The notes under the pieces were generated by a model. That model saw only the letters and a program-made list of their open reading frames with translations, was not told the origin of the DNA and made no database searches. 64,000 nt of DNA from Nemertoderma westbladi. Its lineage: Eukaryota > Xenacoelomorpha > Nemertodermatida > Nemertodermatidae. How positions within the stretch are numbered: position 1 is the stretch's first letter; each line of letters begins with the position of its first letter. This document shows, piece after piece, positions 1 to 14,700 of the stretch. A program made the position numbers and the translations under genes. The stretch lies in contig JAUCBJ010002753.1 of NCBI GenBank assembly GCA_032718475.1, positions 1 to 64,000 of the forward strand, read 5' to 3'.

Positions 1-3000
1 CAGGTAGGAGAATGTAACGGGATGACATTACCGATAAAACCGTCGCACAGGTAGGAGAATGTAACGGGATGACATTACCGATAAAACCGTCGCACAGGTA
101 GGAGAATGTAACGGGATGACATTACCGATAAAACCGTCGCACAGGTAGGAGAATGTAACGGGATGACATTACCGATAAAACCGTCGCACAGGTAGGAGAA
201 TGTAACGGGATGACATTGCCGATAAAACCGTCGCACAGGTAGGAGAATGTAACGGGATGACATTACCGATAAAACCGTCGCACAGGTAGGAGAATGTAAC
301 GGGATGACATTACCGATAAAACCGTCGCACAGGTAGGAGAATGTAACGGGATGACATTACCGATAAAACCGTCGCACAGGTAGGAGAATGTAACGGGATG
401 ACATTACCGATAAAACCGTCGCACAGGTAGGAGAATGTAACGGGATGACATTACCGATAAAACCGTCGCACAGGTAGGAGAATGTAACGGGATGACATTA
501 CCGATAAAACCGTCGCACAGGTAGGAGAATGTAACGGGATGACATTACCGATAAAACCGTCGCACAGGTAGGAGAATGTAACGGGATGACATTACCGATA
601 AAACCGTCGCACAGGTAGGAGAATGTAACGGGATGACATTACCGATAAAACCGTCGCACAGGTAGGAGAATGTAACGGGATGACATTACCGATAAAACCG
701 TCGCACAGGTAGGAGAATGTAACGGGATGACATTACCGATAAAACCGTCGCACAGGTAGGAGAATGTAACGGGATGACATTACCGATAAAACCGTCGCAC
801 AGGTAGGAGAATGTAACGGGATGACATTACCGATAAAACCGTCGCACAGGTAGGAGAATGTAACGGGATGACATTACCGATAAAACCGTCGCACAGGTAG
901 GAGAATGTAACGGGATGACATTACCGATAAAACCGTCGCACAGGTAGGAGAATGTAACGGGATGACATTACCGATAAAACCGTCGCACAGGTAGGAGAAT
1001 GTAACGGGATGACATTACCGATAAAACCGTCGCACAGGTAGGAGAATGTAACGGGATGACATTACCGATAAAACCGTCGCACAGGTAGGTGAATGTAACG
1101 GGATGACATTACAGATAAAACCGTCGCACAGGTAGGAGAATGTAACGGGATGACATTACCGATAAAACCGTCGCACAGGTAGGAGAATGTAACGGGATGA
1201 CATTACAGATAAAACCGTCGCACAGGTAGGAGAATGTAACGGGATGACATTACCGATAAAACCGTCGCACAGGTAGGAGAATGTAACGGGATGACATTAC
1301 AGATAAAACCGTAGCACAGGTAGGAGAATGTAACGGGATGACATTACCGATAAAACCGTCGCACAGGTAGGAGAATGTAACGGGATGACATTACCGATAA
1401 AACCGTCGCACAGGTAGGAGAATGTAACGGGATGACATTACCGATAAAACCGTCGCACAGGTAGGAGAATGTAACGGGATGACATTACCGATAAAACCGT
1501 CGCACAGGTAGGAGAATGTAACGGGATGACATTACCGATAAAACCGTCGCACAGGTAGGAGAATGTAACGGGATGACATTACCGATAAAACCGTCGCACA
1601 GGTAGGTGAATGTAACGGGATGACATTACAGATAAAACCGTCGCACAGGTAGGAGAATGTAATGGGATGACATTACCGATAAAACCGTCGCACAGGTAGG
1701 AGAATGTAACGGGATGACATTACAGATAAAACCGTCGCACAGGTAGGAGAATGTAACGGGATGACATTACCGATAAAACCGTCGCACAGGTAGGAGAATG
1801 TAACGGGATGACATTACAGATAAAACCGTAGCACAGGTAGGAGAATGTAACGGGATGACATTTCCGATAAAACCGTCGCACAGGTAGGAGAATGTAACGG
1901 GATGACATTAACATTACCGATAAAACCGTCGCACAGGTAGGAGAATGTAACGGGATGACATTACCGATAAAACCGTCGCACAGGTAGGAGAATGTAACGG
2001 GATGACATTACCGATAAAACCGTCGCACAGGTAGGAGAATGTAACGGGATGACATTACCGATAAAACCGTCGCACAGGTAGGAGAATGTAACGGGATGAC
2101 ATTACCGATAAAACCGTCGCACAGGTAGGAGAATGTAACGGGATGACATTAACATTACCGATAAAACCGTCGCTCGGGTAGGAGAATGTAACGGGATGAC
2201 ATTACCGATAAAACCGTCGCACAGGTAGGAGAATGTAACGGGATGACATTACCGATAAAACCGTCGCACAGGTAGGAGAATGTAACGGGATGACATTACC
2301 GATAAAACCGTCGCACAGGTAGGAGAATGTAACGGGATGACATTACCGATAAAACCGTCGCACAGGTAGGAGAATGTAACGGGATGACATTACCGATAAA
2401 ACCGTCGCACAGGTAGGAGAATGTAACGGGATGACATTACCGATAAAACCGTCGCACAGGTAGGAGAATGTAACGGGATGACATTACCGATAAAACCGTC
2501 GCACAGGTAGGATAATGTAACGGGATGACATTACCGATAAAACCGTCGCACAGGTAGGAGAATGTAACGGGATGACATTACCGATAAAACCGTCGCACAG
2601 GTAGGAGAATGTAACGGGATGACATTACCGATAAAACCGTCGCACAGGTAGGAGAATGTAACGGGATGACATTGCCGATAAAACCGTCGCACAGGTAGGA
2701 GAATGTAACGGGATGACATTGTCGATAAAACCGTCGCACAGGTAGGAGAATGTAACGGGATGACATTACCGATAAAACCGTCGCACAGGTAGGAGAATGT
2801 AACGGGATGACATTGCCGATAAAACCGTCGCACAGGTAGGAGAATGTAACGGGATGACATTACCGATAAAACCGTCGCACAGGTAGGAGAATGTAACGGG
2901 ATGACATTACCGATAAAACCGTCGCACAGGTAGGAGAATGTAACGGGATGACATTACCGATAAAACCGTCGCACAGGTAGGAGAATGTAACGGGATGACA

Positions 3001-6000
3001 TTACCGATAAAACCGTCGCACAGGTAGGAGAATGTAACGGGATGACATTACCGATAAAACCGTCGCTCAGGTAGGAGAATGTAACGGGATGACATTAACA
3101 TTACCGATAAAACCGTCGCACAGGTAGGAGAATGTAACGGGATGACATTACCGATAAAACCGTCGCACAGGTAGGAGAATGTAACGGGATGACATTACCG
3201 ATAAAACCGTCGCACAGGTAGGTGAATGTAACGGGATGACATTACCGATAAAACCGTCGCACAGGTAGGAGAATGTAACGGGATGACATTACCGATAAAA
3301 CCGTCGCACAGGTAGGAGAATGTAACGGGATGACATTACCGATAAAACCGTCGCACAGGTAGGAGAATGTAACGGGATGACATTACCGATAAAACCGTCG
3401 CACAGGTAGGAGAATGTAACGGGATGACATTACCGATAAAACCGTCGCACAGGTAGGAGAATGTAACGGGATGACATTACCGATAAAACCGTCGCACAGG
3501 TAGGAGAATGTAACGGGATGACATTACCGATAAAACCGTCGCACAGGTAGGAGAATGTAACGGGATGACATTACCGATAAAACCGTCGCACAGGTAGGAG
3601 AATGTAACGGGATGACATTACCGATAAAACCGTCGCACAGGTAGGAGAATGTAACGGGATGACATTACCGATAAAACCGTCGCACAGGTAGGAGAATGTA
3701 ACGGGATGACATTACCGATAAAACCGTCGCACAGGTAGGAGAATGTAACGGGATGACATTACCGATAAAACCGTCGCACAGGTAGGAGAATGTAACGGGA
3801 TGACATTACCGATAAAACCGTCGCACAGGTAGGAGAATGTAACGGGATGACATTACCGATAAAACCGTCGCACAGGTAGGAGAATGTAACGGGATGACAT
3901 TACCGATAAAACCGTCGCACAGGTAGGAGAATGTAACGGGATGACATTACCGATAAAACCGTCGCACAGGTAGGAGAATGTAACGGGATGACATTACCGA
4001 TAAAACCGTCGCACAGGTAGGTGAATGTAACGGGATGACATTACAGATAAAACCGTCGCACAGGTAGGAGAATGTAACGGGATGACATTACCGATAAAAC
4101 CGTCGCACAGGTAGGAGAATGTAACGGGATGACATTAACATTACCGATAAAACCGTCGCACAGGTAGGAGAATGTAACGGGATGACATTACCGATAAAAC
4201 CGTCGCACAGGTAGGAGAATGTAACGGGATGACATTACCGATAAAACCGTCGCACAGGTAGGAGAATGTAACGGGATGACATTACCGATAAAACCGTCGC
4301 ACAGGTAGGAGAATGTAACGGGATGACATTACCGATAAAACCGTCGCACAGGTAGGAGAATGTAACGGGATGACATTACCGATAAAACCGTCGCACAGGT
4401 AGGAGAATGTAACGGGATGACATTACCGATAAAACCGTCGCACAGGTAGGAGAATGTAACGGGATGACATTACCGATAAAACCGTCGCACAGGTAGGAGA
4501 ATGTAACGGGATGACATTAACATTACCGATAAAACCGTCGCTCGGGTAGGAGAATGTAACGGGATGACATTACCGATAAAACCGTCGCACAGGTAGGAGA
4601 ATGTAACGGGATGACATTACCGATAAAACCGTCGCACAGGTAGGAGAATGTAACGGGATGACATTACCGATAAAACCGTCGCACAGGTAGGAGAATGTAA
4701 CGGGATGACATTACCGATAAAACCGTCGCACAGGTAGGAGAATGTAACGGGATGACATTACCGATAAAACCGTCGCACAGGTAGGAGAATGTAACGGGAT
4801 GACATTACCGATAAAACCGTCGCACAGGTAGGAGAATGTAACGGGATGACATTACCGATAAAACCGTCGCACAGGTAGGAGAATGTAACGGGATGACATT
4901 ACCGATAAAACCGTCGCACAGGTAGGAGAATGTAACGGGATGACATTACCGATAAAACCGTCGCACAGGTAGGAGAATGTAACGGGATGACATTACCGAT
5001 AAAACCGTCGCACAGGTAGGATAATGTAACGGGATGACATTACCGATAAAACCGTCGCACAGGTAGGAGAATGTAACGGGATGACATTACCGATAAAACC
5101 GTCGCACAGGTAGGAGAATGTAACGGGATGACATTACCGATAAAACCGTCGCACAGGTAGGAGAATGTAACGGGATGACATTGCCGATAAAACCGTCGCA
5201 CAGGTAGGAGAATGTAACGGGATGACATTGTCGATAAAACCGTCGCACAGGTAGGAGAATGTAACGGGATGACATTACCGATAAAACCGTCGCACAGGTA
5301 GGAGAATGTAACGGGATGACATTGCCGATAAAACCGTCGCACAGGTAGGAGAATGTAACGGGATGACATTACCGATAAAACCGTCGCACAGGTAGGAGAA
5401 TGTAACGGGATGACATTACCGATAAAACCGTCGCACAGGTAGGAGAATGTAACGGGATGACATTACCGATAAAACCGTCGCACAGGTAGGAGAATGTAAC
5501 GGGATGACATTACCGATAAAACCGTCGCACAGGTAGGAGAATGTAACGGGATGACATTACCGATAAAACCGTCGCACAGGTAGGAGAATGTAACGGGATG
5601 ACATTACCGATAAAACCGTCGCTCAGGTAGGAGAATGTAACGGGATGACATTAACATTACCGATAAAACCGTCGCACAGGTAGGAGAATGTAACGGGATG
5701 ACATTGCCGATAAAACCGTCGCACAGGTAGGAGAATGTAACGGGATGACATTACCGATAAAACCGTCGCACAGGTAGGAGAATGTAACGGGATGACATTA
5801 CCGATAAAACCGTCGCACAGGTAGGAGAATGTAACGGGATGACATTGCCGATAAAACCGTCGCACAGGTAGGAGAATGTAACGGGATGACATTACCGATA
5901 AAACCGTCGCACAGGTAGGAGAATGTAACGGGATGACATTACCGATAAAACCGTCGCACAGGTAGGAGAATGTAACGGGATGACATTACCGATAAAACCG

Positions 6001-9000
6001 TCGCACAGGTAGGAGAATGTAACGGGATGACATTACCGATAAAACCGTCGCACAGGTAGGAGAATGTAACGGGATGACATTACCGATAAAACCGTCGCAC
6101 AGGTAGGAGAATGTAACGGGATGACATTACCGATAAAACCGTCGCACAGGTAGGAGAATGTAACGGGATGACATTACCGATAAAACCGTCGCACAGGTAG
6201 GTGAATGTAACGGGATGACATTACAGATAAAACCGTCGCACAGGTAGGAGAATGTAACGGGATGACATTACAGATAAAACCGTAGCACAGGTAGGAGAAT
6301 GTAACGGGATGACATTACCGATAAAACCGTCGCACAGGTAGGAGAATGTAACGGGATGACATTACCGATAAAACCGTCGCACAGGTAGGAGAATGTAACG
6401 GGATGACATTACCGATAAAACCGTCGCACAGGTAGGAGAATGTAACGGGATGACATTACCGATAAAACCGTCGCACAGGTAGGAGAATGTAACGGGATGA
6501 CATTACCGATAAAACCGTCGCACAGGTAGGAGAATGTAACGGGATGACATTACCGATAAAACCGTCGCACAGGTAGGAGAATGTAACGGGATGACATTAC
6601 CGATAAAACCGTCGCACAGGTAGGAGAATGTAACGGGATGACATTACCGATAAAACCGTCGCACAGGTAGGTGAATGTAACGGGATGACATTACAGATAA
6701 AACCGTCGCACAGGTAGGAGAATGTAACGGGATGACATTACCGATAAAACCGTCGCACAGGTAGGAGAATGTAACGGGATGACATTACAGATAAAACCGT
6801 CGCACAGGTAGGAGAATGTAACGGGATGACATTACCGATAAAACCGTCGCACAGGTAGGAGAATGTAACGGGATGACATTACAGATAAAACCGTAGCACA
6901 GGTAGGAGAATGTAACGGGATGACATTACCGATAAAACCGTCGCACAGGTAGGAGAATGTAACGGGATGACATTACCGATAAAACCGTCGCACAGGTAGG
7001 GGAATGTAACGGGATGACATTACCGATAAAACCGTCGCACAGGTAGGAGAATGTAACGGGATGACATTACCGATAAAACCGTCGCACAGGTAGGAGAATG
7101 TAACGGGATGACATTACCGATAAAACCGTCGCACAGGTAGGAGAATGTAACGGGATGACATTACCGATAAAACCGTCGCACAGGTAGGTGAATGTAACGG
7201 GATGACATTACAGATAAAACCGTCGCACAGGTAGGAGAATGTAATGGGATGACCTTACCGATAAAACCGTCGCACAGGTAGGAGAATGTAACGGGATGAC
7301 ATTACAGATAAAACCGTCGCACAGGTAGGAGAATGTAACGGGATGACATTACCGATAAAACCGTCGCACAGGTAGGAGAATGTAACGGGATGACATTACA
7401 GATAAAACCGTAGCACAGGTAGGAGAATGTAACGGGATGACATTTCCGATAAAACCGTCGCACAGGTAGGAGAATGTAACGGGATGACATTAACATTACC
7501 GATAAAACCGTCGCACAGGTAGGAGAATGTAACGGGATGACATTACCGATAAAACCGTCGCACAGGTAGGAGAATGTAACGGGATGACATTACCGATAAA
7601 ACCGTCGCACAGGTAGGAGAATGTAACGGGATGACATTACCGATAAAACCGTCGCACAGGTAGGAGAATGTAACGGGATGACATTACCGATAAAACCGTC
7701 GCACAGGTAGGAGAATGTAACGGGATGACATTAACATTACCGATAAAACCGTCGCTCGGGTAGGAGAATGTAACGGGATGACATTACCGATAAAACCGTC
7801 GCACAGGTAGGAGAATGTAACGGGATGACATTACCGATAAAACCGTCGCACAGGTAGGAGAATGTAACGGGATGACATTACCGATAAAACCGTCGCACAG
7901 GTAGGAGAATGTAACGGGATGACATTACCGATAAAACCGTCGCACAGGTAGGAGAATGTAACGGGATGACATTACCGATAAAACCGTCGCACAGGTAGGA
8001 GAATGTAACGGGATGACATTACCGATAAAACCGTCGCACAGGTAGGAGAATGTAACGGGATGACATTACCGATAAAACCGTCGCACAGGTAGGATAATGT
8101 AACGGGATGACATTACCGATAAAACCGTCGCACAGGTAGGAGAATGTAACGGGATGACATTACCGATAAAACCGTCGCACAGGTAGGAGAATGTAACGGG
8201 ATGACATTACCGATAAAACCGTCGCACAGGTAGGAGAATGTAACGGGATGACATTGCCGATAAAACCGTCGCACAGGTAGGAGAATGTAACGGGATGACA
8301 TTGTCGATAAAACCGTCGCACAGGTAGGAGAATGTAACGGGATGACATTACCGATAAAACCGTCGCACAGGTAGGAGAATGTAACGGGATGACATTGCCG
8401 ATAAAACCGTCGCACAGGTAGGAGAATGTAACGGGATGACATTACCGATAAAACCGTCGCACAGGTAGGAGAATGTAACGGGATGACATTACCGATAAAA
8501 CCGTCGCACAGGTAGGAGAATGTAACGGGATGACATTACCGATAAAACCGTCGCACAGGTAGGAGAATGTAACGGGATGACATTACCGATAAAACCGTCG
8601 CACAGGTAGGAGAATGTAACGGGATGATATTACTGATAAAACCGTCGCTCAGGTAGGAGAATGTAACGGGATGACATTAACATTACCGATAAAACCGTCG
8701 CACAGGTAGGAGAATGTAACGGGATGACATTACCGATAAAACCGTCGCACAGGTAGGAGAATGTAACGGGATGACATTACCGATAAAACCGTCGCACAGG
8801 TAGGTGAATGTAACGGGATGACATTACCGATAAAACCGTCGCACAGGTAGGAGAATGTAACGGGATGACATTACCGATAAAACCGTCGCACAGGTAGGAG
8901 AATGTAACGGGATGACATTACCGATAAAACCGTCGCACAGGTAGGAGAATGTAACGGGATGACATTACCGATAAAACCGTCGCACAGGTAGGAGAATGTA

Positions 9001-11500
9001 ACGGGATGACATTACCGATAAAACCGTCGCACAGGTAGGAGAATGTAACGGGATGACATTACCGATAAAACCGTCGCACAGGTAGGAGAATGTAACGGGA
9101 TGACATTACCGATAAAACCGTCGCACAGGTAGGAGAATGTAACGGGATGACATTACCGATAAAACCGTCGCACAGGTAGGAGAATGTAACGGGATGACAT
9201 TACCGATAAAACCGTCGCACAGGTAGGAGAATGTAACGGGATGACATTACCGATAAAACCGTCGCACAGGTAGGAGAATGTAACGGGATGACATTACCGA
9301 TAAAACCGTCGCACAGGTAGGAGAATGTAACGGGATGACATTACCGATAAAACCGTCGCACAGGTAGGAGAATGTAACGGGATGACATTACCGATAAAAC
9401 CGTCGCACAGGTAGGAGAATGTAACGGGATGACATTACCGATAAAACCGTCGCACAGGTAGGAGAATGTAACGGGATGACATTACCGATAAAACCGTCGC
9501 ACAGGTAGGAGAATGTAACGGGATGACATTACCGATAAAACCGTCGCACAGGTAGGAGAATGTAACGGGATGACATTACCGATAAAACCGTCGCACAGGT
9601 AGGTGAATGTAACGGGATGACATTACAGATAAAACCGTCGCACAGGTAGGAGAATGTAACGGGATGACATTACCGATAAAACCGTCGCACAGGTAGGAGA
9701 ATGTAACGGGATGACATTAACATTACCGATAAAACCGTCGCACAGGTAGGAGAATGTAACGGGATGACATTACCGATAAAACCGTCGCACAGGTAGGAGA
9801 ATGTAACGGGATGACATTACCGATAAAACCGTCGCACAGGTAGGAGAATGTAACGGGATGACATTACCGTTAAAACCGTCGCACAGGTAGGAGAATGTAA
9901 CGGGATGACATTACCGATAAAACCGTCGCACAGGTAGGAGAATGTAACGGGATGACATTACCGATAAAACCGTCGCACAGGTAGGAGAATGTAACGGGAT
10001 GACATTACCGATAAAACCGTCGCACAGGTAGGAGAATGTAACGGGATGACATTACCGATAAAACCGTCGCACAGGTAGGAGAATGTAACGGGATGACATT
10101 AACATTACCGATAAAACCGTCGCTCGGGTAGGAGAATGTAACGGGATGACATTACCGATAAAACCGTCGCACAGGTAGGAGAATGTAACGGGATGACATT
10201 ACCGATAAAACCGTCGCACAGGTAGGAGAATGTAACGGGATGACATTACCGATAAAACCGTCGCACAGGTAGGAGAATGTAACGGGATGACATTACCGAT
10301 AAAACCGTCGCACAGGTAGGAGAATGTAACGGGATGACATTACCGATAAAACCGTCGCACAGGTAGGAGAATGTAACGGGATGACATTACCGATAAAACC
10401 GTCGCACAGGTAGGAGAATGTAACGGGATGACATTACCGATAAAACCGTCGCACAGGTAGGAGAATGTAACGGGATGACATTACCGATAAAACCGTCGCA
10501 CAGGTAGGAGAATGTAACGGGATGACATTACCGATAAAACCGTCGCACAGGTAGGAGAATGTAACGGGATGACATTACCGATAAAACCGTCGCACAGGTA
10601 GGATAATGTAACGGGATGACATTACCGATAAAACCGTCGCACAGGTAGGAGAATGTAACGGGATGACATTACCGATAAAACCGTCGCACAGGTAGGAGAA
10701 TGTAACGGGATGACATTACCGATAAAACCGTCGCACAGGTAGGAGAATGTAACGGGATGACATTGCCGATAAAACCGTCGCACAGGTAGGAGAATGTAAC
10801 GGGATGACATTGTCGATAAAACCGTCGCACAGGTAGGAGAATGTAACGGGATGACATTACCGATAAAACCGTCGCACAGGTAGGAGAATGTAACGGGATG
10901 ACATTGCCGATAAAACCGTCGCACAGGTAGGAGAATGTAACGGGATGACATTACCGATAAAACCGTCGCACAGGTAGGAGAATGTAACGGGATGACATTA
11001 CCGATAAAACCGTCGCACAGGTAGGAGAATGTAACGGGATGACATTACCGATAAAACCGTCGCACAGGTAGGAGAATGTAACGGGATGACATTACCGATA
11101 AAACCGTCGCACAGGTAGGAGAATGTAACGGGATGACATTACCGATAAAACCGTCGCACAGGTAGGAGAATGTAACGGGATGACATTACCGATAAAACCG
11201 TCGCTCAGGTAGGAGAATGTAACGGGATGACATTAACATTACCGATAAAACCGTCGCACAGGTAGGAGAATGTAACGGGATGACATTGCCGATAAAACCG
11301 TCGCACAGGTAGGAGAATGTAACGGGATGACATTACCGATAAAACCGTCGCACAGGTAGGAGAATGTAACGGGATGACATTACCGATAAAACCGTCGCAC
11401 AGGTAGGAGAATGTAACGGGATGACATTGCCGATAAAACCGTCGCACAGGTAGGAGAATGTAACGGGATGACATTACCGATAAAACCGTCGCTCAGGTAG
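1..11500. repeat. 47-bp minisatellite array (about 240 copies), truncated at window edge
   Basis: Near-perfect tandem units containing CGTCGCACAGGTAGGAGAAT and GGGATGACATTACCG. Variants are ATTACAG for ATTACCG, GGTGAA for GGAGAA, and a 6-bp insertion (ATTAACATTACCG). The ORFs inside it are frame read-through of the unit. The array ends at CGTCGCTCAGGTAG, 140 bp before exon E1, so it fills the intron preceding E1. Each unit holds a strong 5'-splice-site match, CACAG|GTAGGA. Longer-range duplications are described in the findings. Confidence 0.97.
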
Positions 11501-11639
11501 AAAGAGAAAAACAACAAATGTGTGAGTGAGTTTAGTAAATGAACATGTTGTGGGATTGGGAGGACCGAGTATTAGGACATAGTCTTCGCATGTTCGTTTG
11601 TTATTATTTATAATATTGTAGTAATGCATTGTATTACAG

Positions 11640-11763
11640 AGTGAACCCCATTAGAGGAGACAACACTGACAACATGGGAGTCATAGAAATCCTAGATCTC
11701 TTGAATAAACACGTCGCTAGTGGTTTCTCTAGCATTAAACAAGCCTTTCTCTCATTCGATAAT
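11640..11763 (+). CDS. EF-hand gene, first exon visible (E1)
   Basis: The acceptor is ...TATTACAG and the donor is AAT|GTAAGT. The exon enters in phase 2 (its first A completes a codon) and leaves in phase 0. It encodes a helix ending AFLSFDN, whose DN starts an EF loop completed by the next exon. It is probably internal, because the codon after the junction starts RVNP, like the HRYND and HRVN linkers elsewhere in the protein. An initiating ATG at 11674 is possible but less likely. An alternative acceptor TAG at 11619-11621 would also leave an open frame. Confidence 0.7.
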
Positions 11764-14700
11764 GTAAGTGAAAGTATTAAATTGGATATATACCAATTTA
11801 TTAAATCGATTCGATGTTGATTCTGTATAGTGTGAATTACTTTCTGTTACTTTCTCGTATATTTTAACAGGATCGAGACGGTAAAATAACCCGAAAGGAA
11901 TTACGCAACATAGTTGAGAGTTTCTGTTTCCGGTTGTCTGACGAACAATTCCGAAATCTCTGCACCCTTCTGGATCCCGAACATAGGAACTTTGTTGATT
12001 ATCAAGCGTTTCTGAATCTGTTCGAAATCACCGAAAATGTTGAGGTAAATAAGATCTTCGTGTTTTACCGTTTCGAATTAGATCCTACATGGGGTTATGT
12101 CCCCCCCCCCCCACCCCTCTAGCCATACGTTGTACCCCGGGCATTCTACCATACGTTGTACCCCGAACATTACGTAGTACCTCCGGACATTCTACCATAC
12201 GTTGTACCCCGGACATTCTACCATACGTTGTACCCCGGACATTCTACCATACGTAGTACCCCGGACATTCTACCATACGTTGTACCCCGGACATTACGTA
12301 GTACCTCCGGATATTCTACCATACGTTGTACCCCGGACATTACGTTGTACCCCGGAAATTCTACCATACGTTGTACCCCGGACATTACGTAGTACCTCCG
12401 GATATTCTACCATACGTTGTACCCCGGACATTACGTTGTACCCCGGACATTCTACCATACGTTGTACCCCGGACATTACGTAGTACCTCCGGATATTCTA
12501 CCATACGTTGTACCCCGGACATTACGTAGTACCCCGGAAATTCTACCATACGTTGTACCCCGGACATTACGTAGTACCTCCGGATATTCTACCATACGTT
12601 GTACCCCGGACATTCTACCATACGTTGTACCCCGGACATTACGTAGTACCCCGGAAATTCTACCATACGTTGTACCCCGGACATTACGTAGTACCTCCGG
12701 ATATTCTACCATACGTTGTACCCCGGGCATTCTACCATACGTTGTACCCCGGACATTACGTAGTACCCCGGAAATTCTACCATACGTTGTACCCCGGACA
12801 TTACGTAGTACCTCCGGATATTCTACCATACGTTGTACCCCGGACATTACGTAGTACCCCGGAAATTCTACCATACGTTGTACCCCGGACATTACGTAGT
12901 ACCTCCGGATATTCTACCATACGTTGTACCCCGGACATTACGTAGTACCCCGGAAATTCTACCATACGTTGTACCCCGGACATTACGTAGTACCTCCGGA
13001 TATTCTACCATACGTTGTACCCCGGGCATTCTACCATACGTTGTACCCCGGACATTACGTAGTACCTCCGGATATTCTACCATACGTTGTACCCCGGACA
13101 TTCTACCATACGTTGTACCCCGGACATTACGTAGTACCCCGGAAATTCTACCATACGTTGTACCCCGGGCATTCTACCATACGTTGTACCCCGGATATTC
13201 TACCATACGTTGTACCCCGGGCATTCTACCATACGTAGTACCCCGGACATTACGTAGTACCCCGGAAATTCTACCATACGTTGTACCCCGGACATTACGT
13301 AGTACCTCCGGATATTCTACCATACGTTGTACCCCGGGCATTCTACCATACGTTGTACCCCGGACATTACGTAGTACCTCCGGATATTCTACCATACGTT
13401 GTACCCCGGACATTCTACCATACGTTGTACCCCGGACATTACGTAGTACCCCGGAAATTCTACCATACGTTGTACCCCGGGCATTCTACCATACGTTGTA
13501 CCCCGGATATTCTACCATACGTTGTACCCCGGGCATTCTACCATACGTAGTACCTCCGGATATTCTACCATACGTTGTACCCCGGGCATTCTACCATACG
13601 TTGTACCCCGGATATTCTACCATACGTTGTACCCCGGGCATTCTACCATACGTTGTACCCCGGATATTCTACCATACGTTGTACCCCGGGCATTCTACCA
13701 TACGTAGTACCCCGGGCATTCTACCATACGTTGTACCCCGGACATTACGTAGTACCCCGGAAATTCTACCATACGTTGTACCCCGGACATTACGTAGTAC
13801 CTCCGGATATTCTACCATACGTTGTACCCCGGACATTACGTAGTACCTCCGGATATTCTACCATACGTTGTACCCCGGACATTCTACCATACGTTGTACC
13901 CCGGACATTACGTAGTACCTCCGGACATTCTACCATACGTTGTACCCCGGACATTACGTAGTACCTCCGGATATTCTACCATACGTTGTACCCCGGACAT
14001 TACGTAGTACCTCCGGATATTCTACCATACGTTGTACCCCGGACATTACGTAGTACCTCCGGACATTCTACCATACGTTGTACCCCGGACATTACGTAGT
14101 ACCTCCGGATATTCTACCATACGTTGTACCCCGGGCATTCTACCATACGTTGTACCCCGGACATTACGTAGTACCTCCGGATATTCTACCATACGTTGTA
14201 CCCCGGACATTCTACCATACGTTGTACCCCGGACATTACGTAGTACCTCCGGATATTCTACCATACGTTGTACCCCGGACATTACGTAGTACCTCCGGAT
14301 ATTCTACCATACGTTGTACCCCGGACATTCTACCATACGTTGTACCCCGGACATTACGTAGTACCTCCGGATATTCTACCATACGTTGTACCCCGGACAT
14401 TACGTAGTACCTCCGGATATTCTACCATACGTTGTACCCCGGACATTCTACCATACGTTGTACCCCGGACATTACGTAGTACCTCCGGATATTCTACCAT
14501 ACGTTGTACCCCGGACATTACGTAGTACCTCCGGATATTCTACCATACGTTGTACCCCGGACATTCTACCATACGTTGTACCCCGGACATTCTACCATAC
14601 GTACTATCCCGGACAATCTACCATATAGTAATTGGTTTTCTTTGATATTTCCCCCCGCTTTATTGAATATCAGAACGTGGTGCTCCTCTAATGGACTTGA

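Noticed and set aside
1-11500. CRISPR-like appearance of regular repeats
   Set aside because: Units are contiguous with no unique spacers, and the context is a eukaryotic intron.
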